Part shown: piece after piece, positions 1 to 5,101 of the stretch
How positions within the stretch are numbered: position 1 is the first letter of the stretch
Layout of the letters: every line of letters starts with the position of its first letter
Assembly (NCBI GenBank): GCA_002331565.1
Contig: DCZC01000106.1
Span: 1 to 5,101, forward strand
Length of the DNA stretch: 5,101 bases
Source of the DNA: Gemmatimonas sp. UBA2094
GTDB lineage: Bacteria > Gemmatimonadota > Gemmatimonadetes > Gemmatimonadales > Gemmatimonadaceae
Reading direction: 5' to 3'
The notes under the pieces: generated by a model
Told to the model about the DNA's origin: nothing
The model's input: only the letters and a program-made list of their open reading frames with translations
The model's database searches: none
Translations under genes and position numbers: made by a program

Positions 1-442
1 CCGCCGTCAGCACGGCGGTGCGCTGCTCTGCCGTGGCGCGGGCGAACGACACGCGCTGGGACTTGCGGCTCAGCGCATCGAGCGCGTCGAGTTGCGCGCG
101 CCACGCCGGCGCCGGGTCGGCCGGCAGATAGCGGATGTCGGAATACCCGTAGCCGTGCATCTCTTCCGCCACGGGGTCGTACCCGTCGGCCCAGGCGACG
201 AACCGTTCGGTCGCGGTACGCACGCCGGCTGCGCCGAGACTGGCCGGCAACACGGTCGCGGCAAGCGCATCGAGCAGCGTACGGTCGAACCCCAGCGTGC
301 GGGCAGCCGACGACTCGTCCACCTGGGCCGGCTCCTTCACCTGGCAGGCGGTGCTGCCCACGGCTGCCGTCCCCACCGCCAGCACGCCGGCCGTCTTGAG
401 AAACTGACGGCGGGCCGAGGGCCCTTCGTTTCGCGACGTCAT
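1..442 (-). CDS. Tat-exported protein, gluconate 2-dehydrogenase subunit 3-like (C-terminus off window)
   Basis: The 147 visible codons begin at the ATG at 442 and run off the left edge without a stop. The N-terminus carries a twin-arginine signal: an Arg-Arg-Gln-Phe-Leu-Lys motif at residues 11-16, followed by a small hydrophobic stretch (about 17-32) ending in Ala-Cys (Cys33), so export of a folded protein is expected. The mature part has the hydrophobic-then-Leu-Pro pattern (LLDALAATVLPASLG, about residues 57-71) and a later 'LPADPAPAWRAQLDALDAL' stretch that resemble gluconate 2-dehydrogenase subunit 3 family proteins. Those are small periplasmic partners usually encoded beside a GMC-type FAD dehydrogenase; that partner would lie to the left, out of view. 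The start is supported by a GGGGG run 8 nt upstream and by direct abutment to the amidohydrolase stop (TGAATG), which suggests translational coupling. The Tat signal is clear; the family assignment rests on recognition and is moderate. Confidence 0.72.
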   Translation of the reverse strand, partial: MTSRNEGPSARRQFLKTAGVLAVGTAAVGSTACQVKEPAQVDESSAARTLGFDRTLLDALAATVLPASLGAAGVRTATERFVAWADGYDPVAEEMHGYGYSDIRYLPADPAPAWRAQLDALDALSRKSQRVSFARATAEQRTAVLTA

Positions 443-1717
443 TCAGCGACCCCCCGCGGCGATGCTGTGTCCGTCGAACCGATACACCACGCCACTACGC
501 ATCACGAAGTTTACGCGCAGCGAGGCCTCGATCTCCTGCGACGGGTCACCCGCCGTCGCAATGATGTCGGCCATGTATCCCGGCGCGATACGCCCCACCT
601 CCTTGCCCAGCTGCAGCGACTCGGCGGCTCGGCTCGTGGCACTCACGATGGCATCACTCGCAGGCTGCCCGCCGCGTCGCACGCGACACACCAGTTCCTC
701 GGCGTTGCGGCCGTGCGCTCCGGCCACGGCGTCGGTGCCGAAGACCAGCTTCACCCCCTTCGTGCGCGCGGCGCGACCGATGCCGGCTTCGGCCAGCGGG
801 ATGGCCTTCTCCATCGCCGCGAAGCCCACGGCGTTGTAGTTGCCGATGCCATCGAACCACGGCTTGTGGTCGAGATAATTGCGGAACACGAGGCCACACT
901 GCGGATCGAACCACGTGCCCCGCTCGGCGAACAGCGCGAGCGTCGTGTCGTCGGCGAAGACGCCGTGCTCCACCTGCGTGCACCCCGCGCGCGCGGCGCG
1001 CTGTGCCGACTCGGCCGAGTGCGCATGCACGACGCTGCGCAGCCCCAGCGCCGTGGACTCGCCACACGCGGCCTGCAACTGTTCCGGCGTCATTGTGGCC
1101 TCACCACCGTCGCGGATGCTCTTCGAGGCGAAGATCTTGATCACATCTGCGCCCATCTGCTTGAAGCGCCGCACGGCCGCCCGCAGCGAATCGGGACTCC
1201 CGCCGCGCGTGCGCTCGTTCAGAGAACCGAGCGACGTGAGCACCCGCGGGCCGGGGATATGCCCGCGGGTGATGGCGTCGCGCAGCGGGGCATTGTCGGC
1301 TTCGCCGATGCTCTGCACCGTGGTGAAGCCGGCGCGCAGCGTGGCCCATGCGTTGGCCGCATGCGCCAGCGCACTCACGCCGGGCGCATCGCCGTCACCA
1401 TCGGTGTGCATCTTGTCCTGGCTGTTGATGTACCAGCCGAGGTGCACATGGGTGTCGATGAGTCCGGGGAGTACGGTACGATCGCCGAGATCGATGCCCC
1501 CCGCGGGGAGCGGGCCAACGGAAGGCTTGATCGCCGTAATGCGTCCCCCCTGCAGCACGATGTCCTGACGGACGAGTACGCGCCCGGTGCCGTCGAGGAC
1601 GCGGGCGGCGCGCAGTACGCGCGGGGCGTTGGGCGCGACGGTCGGGGCGGGAACGGATTGCGCCGACAGGGTCGAGGCGAGGCCCGCGAGGAGGGGAAGG
1701 AAACGCACAGTGAGCAT
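443..1717 (-). CDS. Secreted metal-dependent amidohydrolase (Xaa-Pro dipeptidase/imidazolonepropionase-like)
   Basis: This 424-residue protein is a complete amidohydrolase-superfamily TIM-barrel hydrolase. The binuclear metal-site residues appear in order: His-Val-His at residues 90-92 after 'LPGLIDT', a probable carboxylated lysine K194 in 'DVIKI', His231/His233 in 'VVHAHS', His251 in 'VEHG', and Asp329 in 'FGTDA'. N-terminal (about 34-85) and C-terminal (about 375-415, 'GRIAPGYMADI') beta-sandwich segments frame the barrel. The order matches the secreted prolidase-like/Sgx9260-type group, which cleaves C-terminal residues or cyclic amides; the actual substrate cannot be read from the sequence. 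The ATG at 1717 is preferred because it starts directly with a signal peptide (MLTVRFLPLLAGLASTLSA, cut near 19-20), placing the enzyme in the periplasm or outside. An in-frame TTG at 1777 would add 20 residues ahead of the signal peptide. Neither start has a good Shine-Dalgarno. It is followed without a gap by the Tat protein gene. Confidence 0.93.
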   Translation of the reverse strand: MLTVRFLPLLAGLASTLSAQSVPAPTVAPNAPRVLRAARVLDGTGRVLVRQDIVLQGGRITAIKPSVGPLPAGGIDLGDRTVLPGLIDTHVHLGWYINSQDKMHTDGDGDAPGVSALAHAANAWATLRAGFTTVQSIGEADNAPLRDAITRGHIPGPRVLTSLGSLNERTRGGSPDSLRAAVRRFKQMGADVIKIFASKSIRDGGEATMTPEQLQAACGESTALGLRSVVHAHSAESAQRAARAGCTQVEHGVFADDTTLALFAERGTWFDPQCGLVFRNYLDHKPWFDGIGNYNAVGFAAMEKAIPLAEAGIGRAARTKGVKLVFGTDAVAGAHGRNAEELVCRVRRGGQPASDAIVSATSRAAESLQLGKEVGRIAPGYMADIIATAGDPSQEIEASLRVNFVMRSGVVYRFDGHSIAAGGR

Positions 1718-1927
1718 GGCCGGTGTGGAGGGGGCAGCAGACCTGGGGAAATGATCGCCAACCGCAGGGCCTCGCAAGGCGTGGCGCGGGTTACCGGGCG
1801 ACTGCCGCCGCTTGCCCTCGGCCGTTCAAGCGGCGAGCGTTCGGCGACGCGTTTCACCATGGGGCAACCGGCCGGCGCGCGTCGGTCGCCCCCACCCATC
1901 CGACCCGACACTCTCCGAGGCAATTCG
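1718..1927. promoter_or_regulatory. Divergent intergenic region between amidohydrolase and osmC
   Basis: These 210 bp separate two divergently transcribed genes and should hold both promoters. I could not identify convincing -35/-10 pairs on either strand; the region is very GC-rich. It contains a 9-bp perfect inverted repeat (listed separately) and, at 1916-1920, a CGAGG ribosome-binding site for osmC with 7 nt to its ATG. An open plus-strand frame runs through the region into osmC, but it has no start or composition that argues for coding. Confidence 0.45.
1806..1835. repeat. 9-bp inverted repeat upstream of osmC
   Basis: CGCCGCTTG (1806-1814) is the exact reverse complement of CAAGCGGCG (1827-1835), with a 12-nt spacer. 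It sits about 92 bp before the osmC start and about 90 bp before the amidohydrolase start, almost mid-way between the two genes. It could be a regulator-binding site or a transcript hairpin; in GC-rich DNA a chance origin is also possible. There is no T-tract on either side, so an intrinsic terminator is unlikely. Confidence 0.4.
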
Positions 1928-2359
1928 ATGATCCGTCATGGCTCCGCCGTCTGGAACGGCACCATCAAGGAAGGCAGCGGCACCGTCACCACGCCGAGCG
2001 GCGTGCTGAACAACACGCCGTACTCCTTCAAGCTCCGGTTCGAGGACGAGAGCGGCACCAACGGGACGAACCCGGAAGAGCTGATCGCGGCCGCCCACGC
2101 GGGCTGCTTCTCGATGGCGCTCTCGGGTCAGCTCACCCGTGCGGGCTTTACGGCCGAATCGCTGGCCACCTCGGCTGCGCTCACCCTCGAGCAGAAGGAC
2201 GGCGGGTTCGCCATCACGACGGTGCATCTCACGCTCGACGCCAAGGTGCCGGGCATCTCGGCCGAGCAGTTCCACGAACTGGCCAACGCCGCCAAGGCCG
2301 GCTGCCCCGTGTCGAAGGTGCTGAACGCCGAGATCACGCTGACGGCGACGCTCGGCTGA
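1928..2359 (+). CDS. osmC: OsmC-family hydroperoxide reductase
   Basis: This is a complete 143-residue OsmC-type peroxidase, the same length as the classical E. coli protein. It reduces organic hydroperoxides and related oxidants in the cytoplasm through a cysteine pair. Both catalytic cysteines are present: the peroxidatic Cys60 in '[18 protein letters not shown]' and the resolving Cys126 in '[11 protein letters not shown]'. The conserved Glu51 of the NPEEL motif and an Arg at position 37 that fits the active-site arginine are also present. The details ('VPGIS..F..LA..AK.GCPVSK') favour OsmC over Ohr. The ATG at 1928 is chosen because CGAGG lies 7 nt upstream and the resulting N-terminus ('[13 protein letters not shown]') aligns with the family. 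It lies upstream of the ArsR gene on the same strand, but a hairpin and a separate promoter/operator between them suggest independent transcription. Family reductants are dihydrolipoamide-type or other thiols; the nearby thioredoxin is only a conceivable partner. Confidence 0.96.
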   Translation: MIRHGSAVWNGTIKEGSGTVTTPSGVLNNTPYSFKLRFEDESGTNGTNPEELIAAAHAGCFSMALSGQLTRAGFTAESLATSAALTLEQKDGGFAITTVHLTLDAKVPGISAEQFHELANAAKAGCPVSKVLNAEITLTATLG

Positions 2360-2380
2360 TCCGGTCGGGTTCGCGGCATC

Positions 2381-2410
2381 GGGCGCGTCTCCCGCACGGG
2401 TGGCGCGCCC
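2381..2410 (+). terminator. Terminator-like hairpin after osmC
   Basis: GGGCGCG (2381-2387) pairs perfectly with CGCGCCC (2404-2410). The 16-nt interior can extend the stem through CCC/GGG around a GCAC loop. The hairpin begins 21 nt after the osmC stop and is followed by GCTTTCGTTCGTTATATATT, which is T-rich but lacks a continuous U-tract. It is a reasonable factor-independent or stabilising 3' hairpin that separates osmC from the ArsR promoter. Confidence 0.5.
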
Positions 2411-2427
2411 GCTTTCGTTCGTTATAT

Positions 2428-2451
2428 ATTCATACTTGTGTAAGTCTGAAT
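2428..2451. promoter_or_regulatory. Palindromic operator / promoter of the ArsR-family gene
   Basis: ATTCATACTT (2428-2437) and AAGTCTGAAT (2442-2451) form an inverted repeat matching at 9 of 10 positions, with a GTGT spacer. It lies 23 bp before the repressor start in the only markedly AT-rich patch of the window, directly after TATATT (2425-2430), a possible -10 element. Long AT-rich dyads overlapping their own promoter are typical of ArsR/SmtB-family repressors, so autoregulation is likely. No convincing -35 was found. The dyad is seen directly; its binding by the downstream protein is inferred. Confidence 0.7.
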
Positions 2452-2474
2452 AGTGTTCACTCCGGAGACGCAGC

Positions 2475-2807
2475 ATGGCCGCGAAGCGGATGGGTCCCGA
2501 ACTGTTGGAAATGGTCGCCGAGCGCTTCAAGGCGCTGAGTGATCGGGCGCGCCTGAGTCTGCTGCAGGAGCTGCGCGGTGGGCCGCGTACGGTGAACGAG
2601 CTCGTGGAGGCCACGCAGATGGGGCAGGCGAACGTCTCGCGGCACCTGTCGCAGCTGTTCGCCGCCGGCCTGGTGTCGCGCGAGCGCGACGGCGTGTACG
2701 TGCGTTACGAACTGGCCGACAAGGACGTGCTCAAGCTGTGCGAGCTGGTGTGCGGCCGTATCGAGACGGAGCTGACGGAGCGGCGGAGGGTGATCGCGGG
2801 GAGGTGA
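2475..2807 (+). CDS. ArsR/SmtB-family winged-helix repressor
   Basis: The 110-residue protein is a small dimeric winged-helix repressor. Helices at about 8-33 lead to 'TVNELVEATQMG' (39-50), the recognition helix 'QANVSRHLSQLFAAGLV' (51-67), and the beta-wing 'SRERDGVYVRYEL' (68-80), followed by a C-terminal dimerisation helix (about 83-105). The arsenic-sensing CxC signature found in the helix before the recognition helix of classical ArsR is absent. The only cysteines are Cys89 and Cys93, one helical turn apart in the last helix ('LKLCELVCG'), so a thiol or redox signal, or a non-classical metal site, is more likely than the classical arsenic site. The ATG at 2475 has GGAG at 2464-2467 with 7 nt spacing. 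A dyad just upstream indicates autoregulation. It converges on the RND-DUF2892-thioredoxin operon. ArsR relatives are known to control YgaP/DUF2892-type sulfur genes (YgaV, BigR, SqrR), so that operon is a plausible target. Confidence 0.95.
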   Translation: MAAKRMGPELLEMVAERFKALSDRARLSLLQELRGGPRTVNELVEATQMGQANVSRHLSQLFAAGLVSRERDGVYVRYELADKDVLKLCELVCGRIETELTERRRVIAGR

Positions 2808-2846
2808 CCGCGGAGGACTGCGCACGCAGACCAGCCGCGACGAACG

Positions 2847-2881
2847 AAGCGCGAGCTTGCGTAAAGCAAGCTCGCGCTTTT
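2847..2881 (+). terminator. Intrinsic terminator between convergent genes
   Basis: A perfect 14-bp stem, AAGCGCGAGCTTGC (2847-2860) with GCAAGCTCGCGCTT (2866-2879), closes a GTAAA loop and ends in TTTT (2878-2881) on the plus strand. It lies 39 bp after the ArsR stop. On the minus strand the same stem follows the thioredoxin gene by about 37 bp, but the tract after it (CTTCGTTCG) is weaker. It is therefore mainly the ArsR terminator and possibly bidirectional. Confidence 0.85.
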
Positions 2882-2893
2882 CCGTTGCGGTGT

Positions 2894-2913
2894 CGGCTGG
2901 CATAGTTCAGCCG
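2894..2913. repeat. Small inverted repeat just after trxC
   Basis: CGGCTG (2894-2899) and CAGCCG (2908-2913) pair perfectly around an 8-nt loop, starting 4 nt beyond the thioredoxin stop codon on the minus strand. There is no T-tract. It could be a short 3' hairpin protecting the trxC end of the operon mRNA, but a 6-bp stem may be chance. Confidence 0.3.
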
Positions 2914-2917
2914 CAGT

Positions 2918-3364
2918 TCACCCCCCCACCATCTGCTCCAGCGCCGCCATCGGCACTGCGCCCACCTGCCGTGCCACTTCCTGACCGCCCCGCATCACGG
3001 TGAGCGTGGGAATGCTGCGGATCCCGAAGCGCATGCTCACGCCGGGGTTCTCGTCGGTGTTCACCTTGGCCACCAGCACCCGCCCCTTCTGGCGGCGGGC
3101 GAAATCGGCGAACACCGGCGCCATCATCTTGCACGGGCCGCACCAGTCGGCGTAGAAGTCGATCATCACCGGCACGGTGCTGCGCGATACCACCACATCG
3201 AAGGTCGCATCGGTGAGTACCACCGGGGCGTCCACCTGCAGCGCACTCTTGCAGGTGCCACACATGGCAGTGGCGCTCACCTTGTCCATGTTCACGCGGT
3301 TCAACTTCCCGCAGGATGCGCACGGCACGATGGCGTGCCGTGCGGAGGTCTCGGTCCCACTCAT
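2918..3364 (-). CDS. trxC: Thioredoxin-2 with N-terminal zinc ribbon
   Basis: The 148-residue protein is a cytoplasmic thiol-disulfide reductase of the thioredoxin-2 type (E. coli Trx2 is 139 residues). An N-terminal zinc-binding domain has two CxxC pairs, Cys15/Cys18 ('VPCASCGKLNRV') and Cys35/Cys38 ('MCGTCKS'). The thioredoxin fold follows with the active site WCGPC at 74-78 and the cis-proline Pro119 ('RSIPTL'). All catalytic and zinc ligands are intact. The ATG at 3364 is chosen because CGGAG lies upstream (GGAG at 3371-3374, 6 nt spacing) and the N-terminus then matches Trx2; the open frame extends further upstream only as a shadow inside the DUF2892 gene. It is the last gene of the RND-DUF2892-trxC operon, 22 bp after the DUF2892 stop. 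In E. coli trxC responds to oxidative stress; here its placement suggests supply of reducing power to a thiol-based step linked to the pump or its membrane partner, which is inference. Confidence 0.95.
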   Translation of the reverse strand: MSGTETSARHAIVPCASCGKLNRVNMDKVSATAMCGTCKSALQVDAPVVLTDATFDVVVSRSTVPVMIDFYADWCGPCKMMAPVFADFARRQKGRVLVAKVNTDENPGVSMRFGIRSIPTLTVMRGGQEVARQVGAVPMAALEQMVGG

Positions 3365-3386
3365 GCAAGGCTCCGGCTGAAAGGGC

Positions 3387-3602
3387 TCAGCGTGTAGTCT
3401 GAGCAGGGGCACGGCACCCGAACAAGCCCAGCCGCCCCAGGATCTTCTCCAGCGGGCAGAAGTTGGTAAAGCTCGACTGCAACAGGTTGAAGCCCACGAA
3501 GGCCGTGAACCAGAAGAAGTTGGGCGATACGGTGAAGCCCAGCACCACCGACAGCAGGATGAACACGCCGGCAAAGCGGCGAATGACGTTGTCGTTGCAC
3601 AT
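3387..3602 (-). CDS. DUF2892 (YgaP-type transmembrane domain) small membrane protein
   Basis: This 71-residue protein is a stand-alone DUF2892 domain. Two hydrophobic segments (about residues 11-25 and 28-41) form a helical hairpin in the inner membrane, followed by the family hallmark 'NLLQSSFTNFCPLEKILGRLG' region (39-59) with Cys49. Further cysteines are Cys2 and Cys63. In E. coli the same domain forms the membrane anchor of the rhodanese YgaP, a sulfurtransferase regulated by the ArsR-type YgaV; here no rhodanese is fused. The ATG at 3602 shares its A with the RND stop codon (TGATG), a one-base overlap that implies translational coupling, and GGAG lies 11 nt upstream (3614-3617). Thioredoxin-2 follows after 22 bp. 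The molecular function of free-standing DUF2892 proteins is not established; a thiol or sulfur-related accessory role to the pump is inferred from context. Confidence 0.92.
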   Translation of the reverse strand: MCNDNVIRRFAGVFILLSVVLGFTVSPNFFWFTAFVGFNLLQSSFTNFCPLEKILGRLGLFGCRAPAQTTR

Positions 3603-5101
3603 CAGTCCACGGTCTCCGTGTGAAGTGGGGAAAGCGGGAGCGCCGGCGCCTGCTTGCGCAGCTCCCAGTAGAGCAGGGGCACCACGACCATCGTGAGCAG
3701 CGTGGCCACCACGGCACCGCTCATGAGCGCCACGGCCAGCCCTTGGAAGATCGGATCGAGCACCATCACCAGGCCGCCCACGACCACCGCCGCCGCGGTG
3801 AGCGCAATGGGCCGGAAGCGCACCGCGCCCGCCTCGAGCACGGCATCCACCAGCGTCCGGCCGCGCGCTTCTTCGAGCTGGATGAAGTCCACCAGCAGGA
3901 TCGAGTTGCGCACGATGATCCCGGCGAGCGCGATCATGCCGATCATGCTCGTGGCGGTGAAGAACGCGCCGCCGATGGCGTGCCCCGGCAGGATGCCGAT
4001 GAGCGTGAGCGGAATGGGCGCCATGATCACCAGCGGAATGGTGAAGCTCTGGAACCACCCCACCACCAGCACATAGATGAGGATCAGCACGATGGCGAAC
4101 GCGAGCCCCAGATCGCGGAACACCTCGATCGTCACCTGCCACTCACCGTCCCACTTGATCGCCGTTTCACCGAGCGATTCCGGCTGCACGGCGTTGTAGA
4201 TCCCCACCGACGCGCCGTTCACGCGAATGGCCTCGATCTCGCGGTTCATGTCGAGGATGGCGTACACCGGGCTTTCGATCTCACGCGCCACATCACCGGT
4301 CACGTAGATGGCCGGACGCAGATCCTTGCGGATGCGTGCGCCTTCGCGCGTTCCGTGCACCACGGTGACGAAGCGCCCCAACGGCTGCGGGCCCTGCATG
4401 GTGGCGATGGGGAGCGTCAGCAGCGCCTCGACGCTTGAACGCTGCGCCAGCGGTAACCGCGGCACGATCGCCACCGCCTCCTTTGCTGTCGGCGTGCTCG
4501 CCAGGCCGGCCGGCGCGCCGCTCAACGCGAGGTACAGCGTCTGCGTGATCTGCTCCACGCTTGCTCCCACCTCGGCGGCCCGCATGCGATCCACGCGGAA
4601 CGTGCGCTTCTGCTGCGGCGCCTCGACGGTCCAGTCGACGTCCACCACGCCGGGTGTCTTTTCGAAGACCGCCTTCACCGCCTTCGCTGCCCCGAGCCGC
4701 GACGCGTCGTCGGCCGCATACACTTCGGCGACGAGCGTACTGAGTACCGGCGGGCCCGGCGGAATCTCCGCCACCTTCGCGCTGGCCGCATACAGGCGGG
4801 CGATGGAATCCACCGCCGGGCGCACCGCCACGGCGATGTCGTGTGACTGACGGTCACGTTCGCCCTTCGGCAGCAAGTTCACCTGCACGTCGGCCACATT
4901 GGCGCCGCTGCGCATGAAGTAATGGCGCACGAGGCCGTTGAAGTTGAACGGCGCTGCGGTGCCCGCGTACACCTGGTAATCGCGCACCTCGGGTTCGGCG
5001 CGGATCGCGGCGGCCATCTCGCGGGCGATGAGCGTCGTCTGCTCGAGCGTGGTGCCCTCGGGGGCGTCGATGATCACCTGGAACTCCGACTTGTTGTCGA
5101 A
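3602..5101 (-). CDS. RND efflux permease (AcrB/HAE1-like), C-terminal half, N-terminus off window
   Basis: The frame is open through 5101, giving 499 visible residues of a protein that is usually around 1,000-1,100 long. It begins inside the second periplasmic loop ('FDNKSEFQVIIDAPEGTTLE'), a typical start of the second porter half. The following ~320 residues are porter and docking subdomains, with the subfamily-like 'IPPGPPVLSTLVAEVY' at about 113-128. Transmembrane helices 8-12 follow at about 333-350, 354-371, 380-405, 429-450 and 452-478, with 'GIIVRNSILLVDF' in TM10 and 'RFRPIALTA' before TM11. These proton-driven pumps work as inner-membrane trimers with a periplasmic adaptor and outer-membrane channel, probably encoded upstream beyond the right edge. 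At the position of the AcrB TM10 proton-relay lysine (Lys940) this protein has arginine (Arg398 of the visible part). The substrate is unknown; drug, metal or small thiol compounds are all possible. The stop overlaps the DUF2892 start. Confidence 0.95.
   Translation of the reverse strand, partial: FDNKSEFQVIIDAPEGTTLEQTTLIAREMAAAIRAEPEVRDYQVYAGTAAPFNFNGLVRHYFMRSGANVADVQVNLLPKGERDRQSHDIAVAVRPAVDSIARLYAASAKVAEIPPGPPVLSTLVAEVYAADDASRLGAAKAVKAVFEKTPGVVDVDWTVEAPQQKRTFRVDRMRAAEVGASVEQITQTLYLALSGAPAGLASTPTAKEAVAIVPRLPLAQRSSVEALLTLPIATMQGPQPLGRFVTVVHGTREGARIRKDLRPAIYVTGDVAREIESPVYAILDMNREIEAIRVNGASVGIYNAVQPESLGETAIKWDGEWQVTIEVFRDLGLAFAIVLILIYVLVVGWFQSFTIPLVIMAPIPLTLIGILPGHAIGGAFFTATSMIGMIALAGIIVRNSILLVDFIQLEEARGRTLVDAVLEAGAVRFRPIALTAAAVVVGGLVMVLDPIFQGLAVALMSGAVVATLLTMVVVPLLYWELRKQAPALPLSPLHTETVD

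Noticed and set aside
1718..1777. In-frame TTG start extending the amidohydrolase by 20 residues
   Set aside because: It would put a polar stretch before a well-formed signal peptide and has no ribosome-binding site, so the ATG at 1717 is preferred.
92..2359. A 755-codon plus-strand open frame crossing the amidohydrolase and joining in-frame with osmC
   Set aside because: Upstream of 1928 it is antisense to a gene with a full set of metal-site motifs. Its translation is low-complexity Arg/His/Gly-rich, typical of GC-rich antisense frames, and only the final 143 codons match a known family.
1826..2614. A 262-codon minus-strand frame opposite osmC and the arsR start
   Set aside because: It lies antisense to a complete OsmC with both catalytic cysteines and has an Arg/Gly-rich composition without any domain.
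2918..3574. A longer 218-residue start for the thioredoxin
   Set aside because: The extra 70 residues overlap the DUF2892 gene in another frame and do not resemble the Trx2 N-terminus; the ATG at 3364 has its own ribosome-binding site and gives normal length.
3387..4142. A 251-residue extension of the DUF2892 frame into the RND gene
   Set aside because: The upstream part is an out-of-frame, His/Arg/Ala-rich shadow of the permease; the ATG overlapping the permease stop gives a normal DUF2892 protein.
3620..4438. A 272-codon plus-strand frame opposite the RND permease
   Set aside because: Its translation is dominated by His, Arg, Asp and Glu runs with no recognisable domain, the expected shadow of hydrophobic transmembrane codons on the other strand.
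1..5101. Search for tRNA, rRNA, CRISPR repeats, insertion-sequence ends or attachment sites
   Set aside because: No regularly spaced direct repeats, transposase-like protein, tRNA-like cloverleaf or target-site duplications were seen; the window is ordinary gene-dense chromosome.

Overview
This 5.1 kb window is GC-rich bacterial chromosome, densely packed and with strong G/C preference at third codon positions. Gene style (secreted amidohydrolase, Tat-exported dehydrogenase-subunit-like protein, RND pump) would suit a high-GC environmental Gram-negative such as a Gemmatimonadota or proteobacterial lineage. The RND pump and exported enzymes imply an outer membrane. The exact phylum is a guess; there is no rRNA or tRNA here to settle it.

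Layout. (1) Positions 1-1717, minus strand: a two-gene unit. A secreted metal-dependent amidohydrolase (443-1717) is followed, with stop and start codons abutting as TGAATG, by a Tat-signal protein resembling gluconate 2-dehydrogenase subunit 3 (1-442, running off the left edge). (2) Positions 1718-1927: a divergent intergenic region of 210 bp containing one GC-rich inverted repeat. (3) Positions 1928-2807, plus strand: an OsmC-type peroxidase (1928-2359), a terminator-like hairpin, an AT-rich promoter/operator with a 10-4-10 inverted repeat, and an ArsR-family repressor (2475-2807). (4) Positions 2808-2917: a convergent intergenic region with a strong intrinsic terminator. (5) Positions 2918-5101, minus strand: an operon read right to left, consisting of the C-terminal half of an RND efflux permease (3602-5101, running off the right edge), a DUF2892/YgaP-type small membrane protein (3387-3602, overlapping the RND stop by one base), and a zinc-ribbon thioredoxin-2 (2918-3364).

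Working together. Four of the six genes point to thiol, peroxide or reactive-sulfur chemistry: OsmC has its two catalytic cysteines, the ArsR repressor has a Cys-x3-Cys pair in its C-terminal helix but no classical metal-binding CxC, DUF2892 is the membrane module known from the sulfurtransferase YgaP, and thioredoxin-2 is an oxidative-stress thioredoxin. A plausible reading is that the ArsR protein senses a thiol-reactive signal and controls its own promoter and perhaps the RND-DUF2892-trx operon, whose promoter lies outside the window. That regulatory link is inference. No mobile elements, CRISPR arrays or RNA genes were seen.
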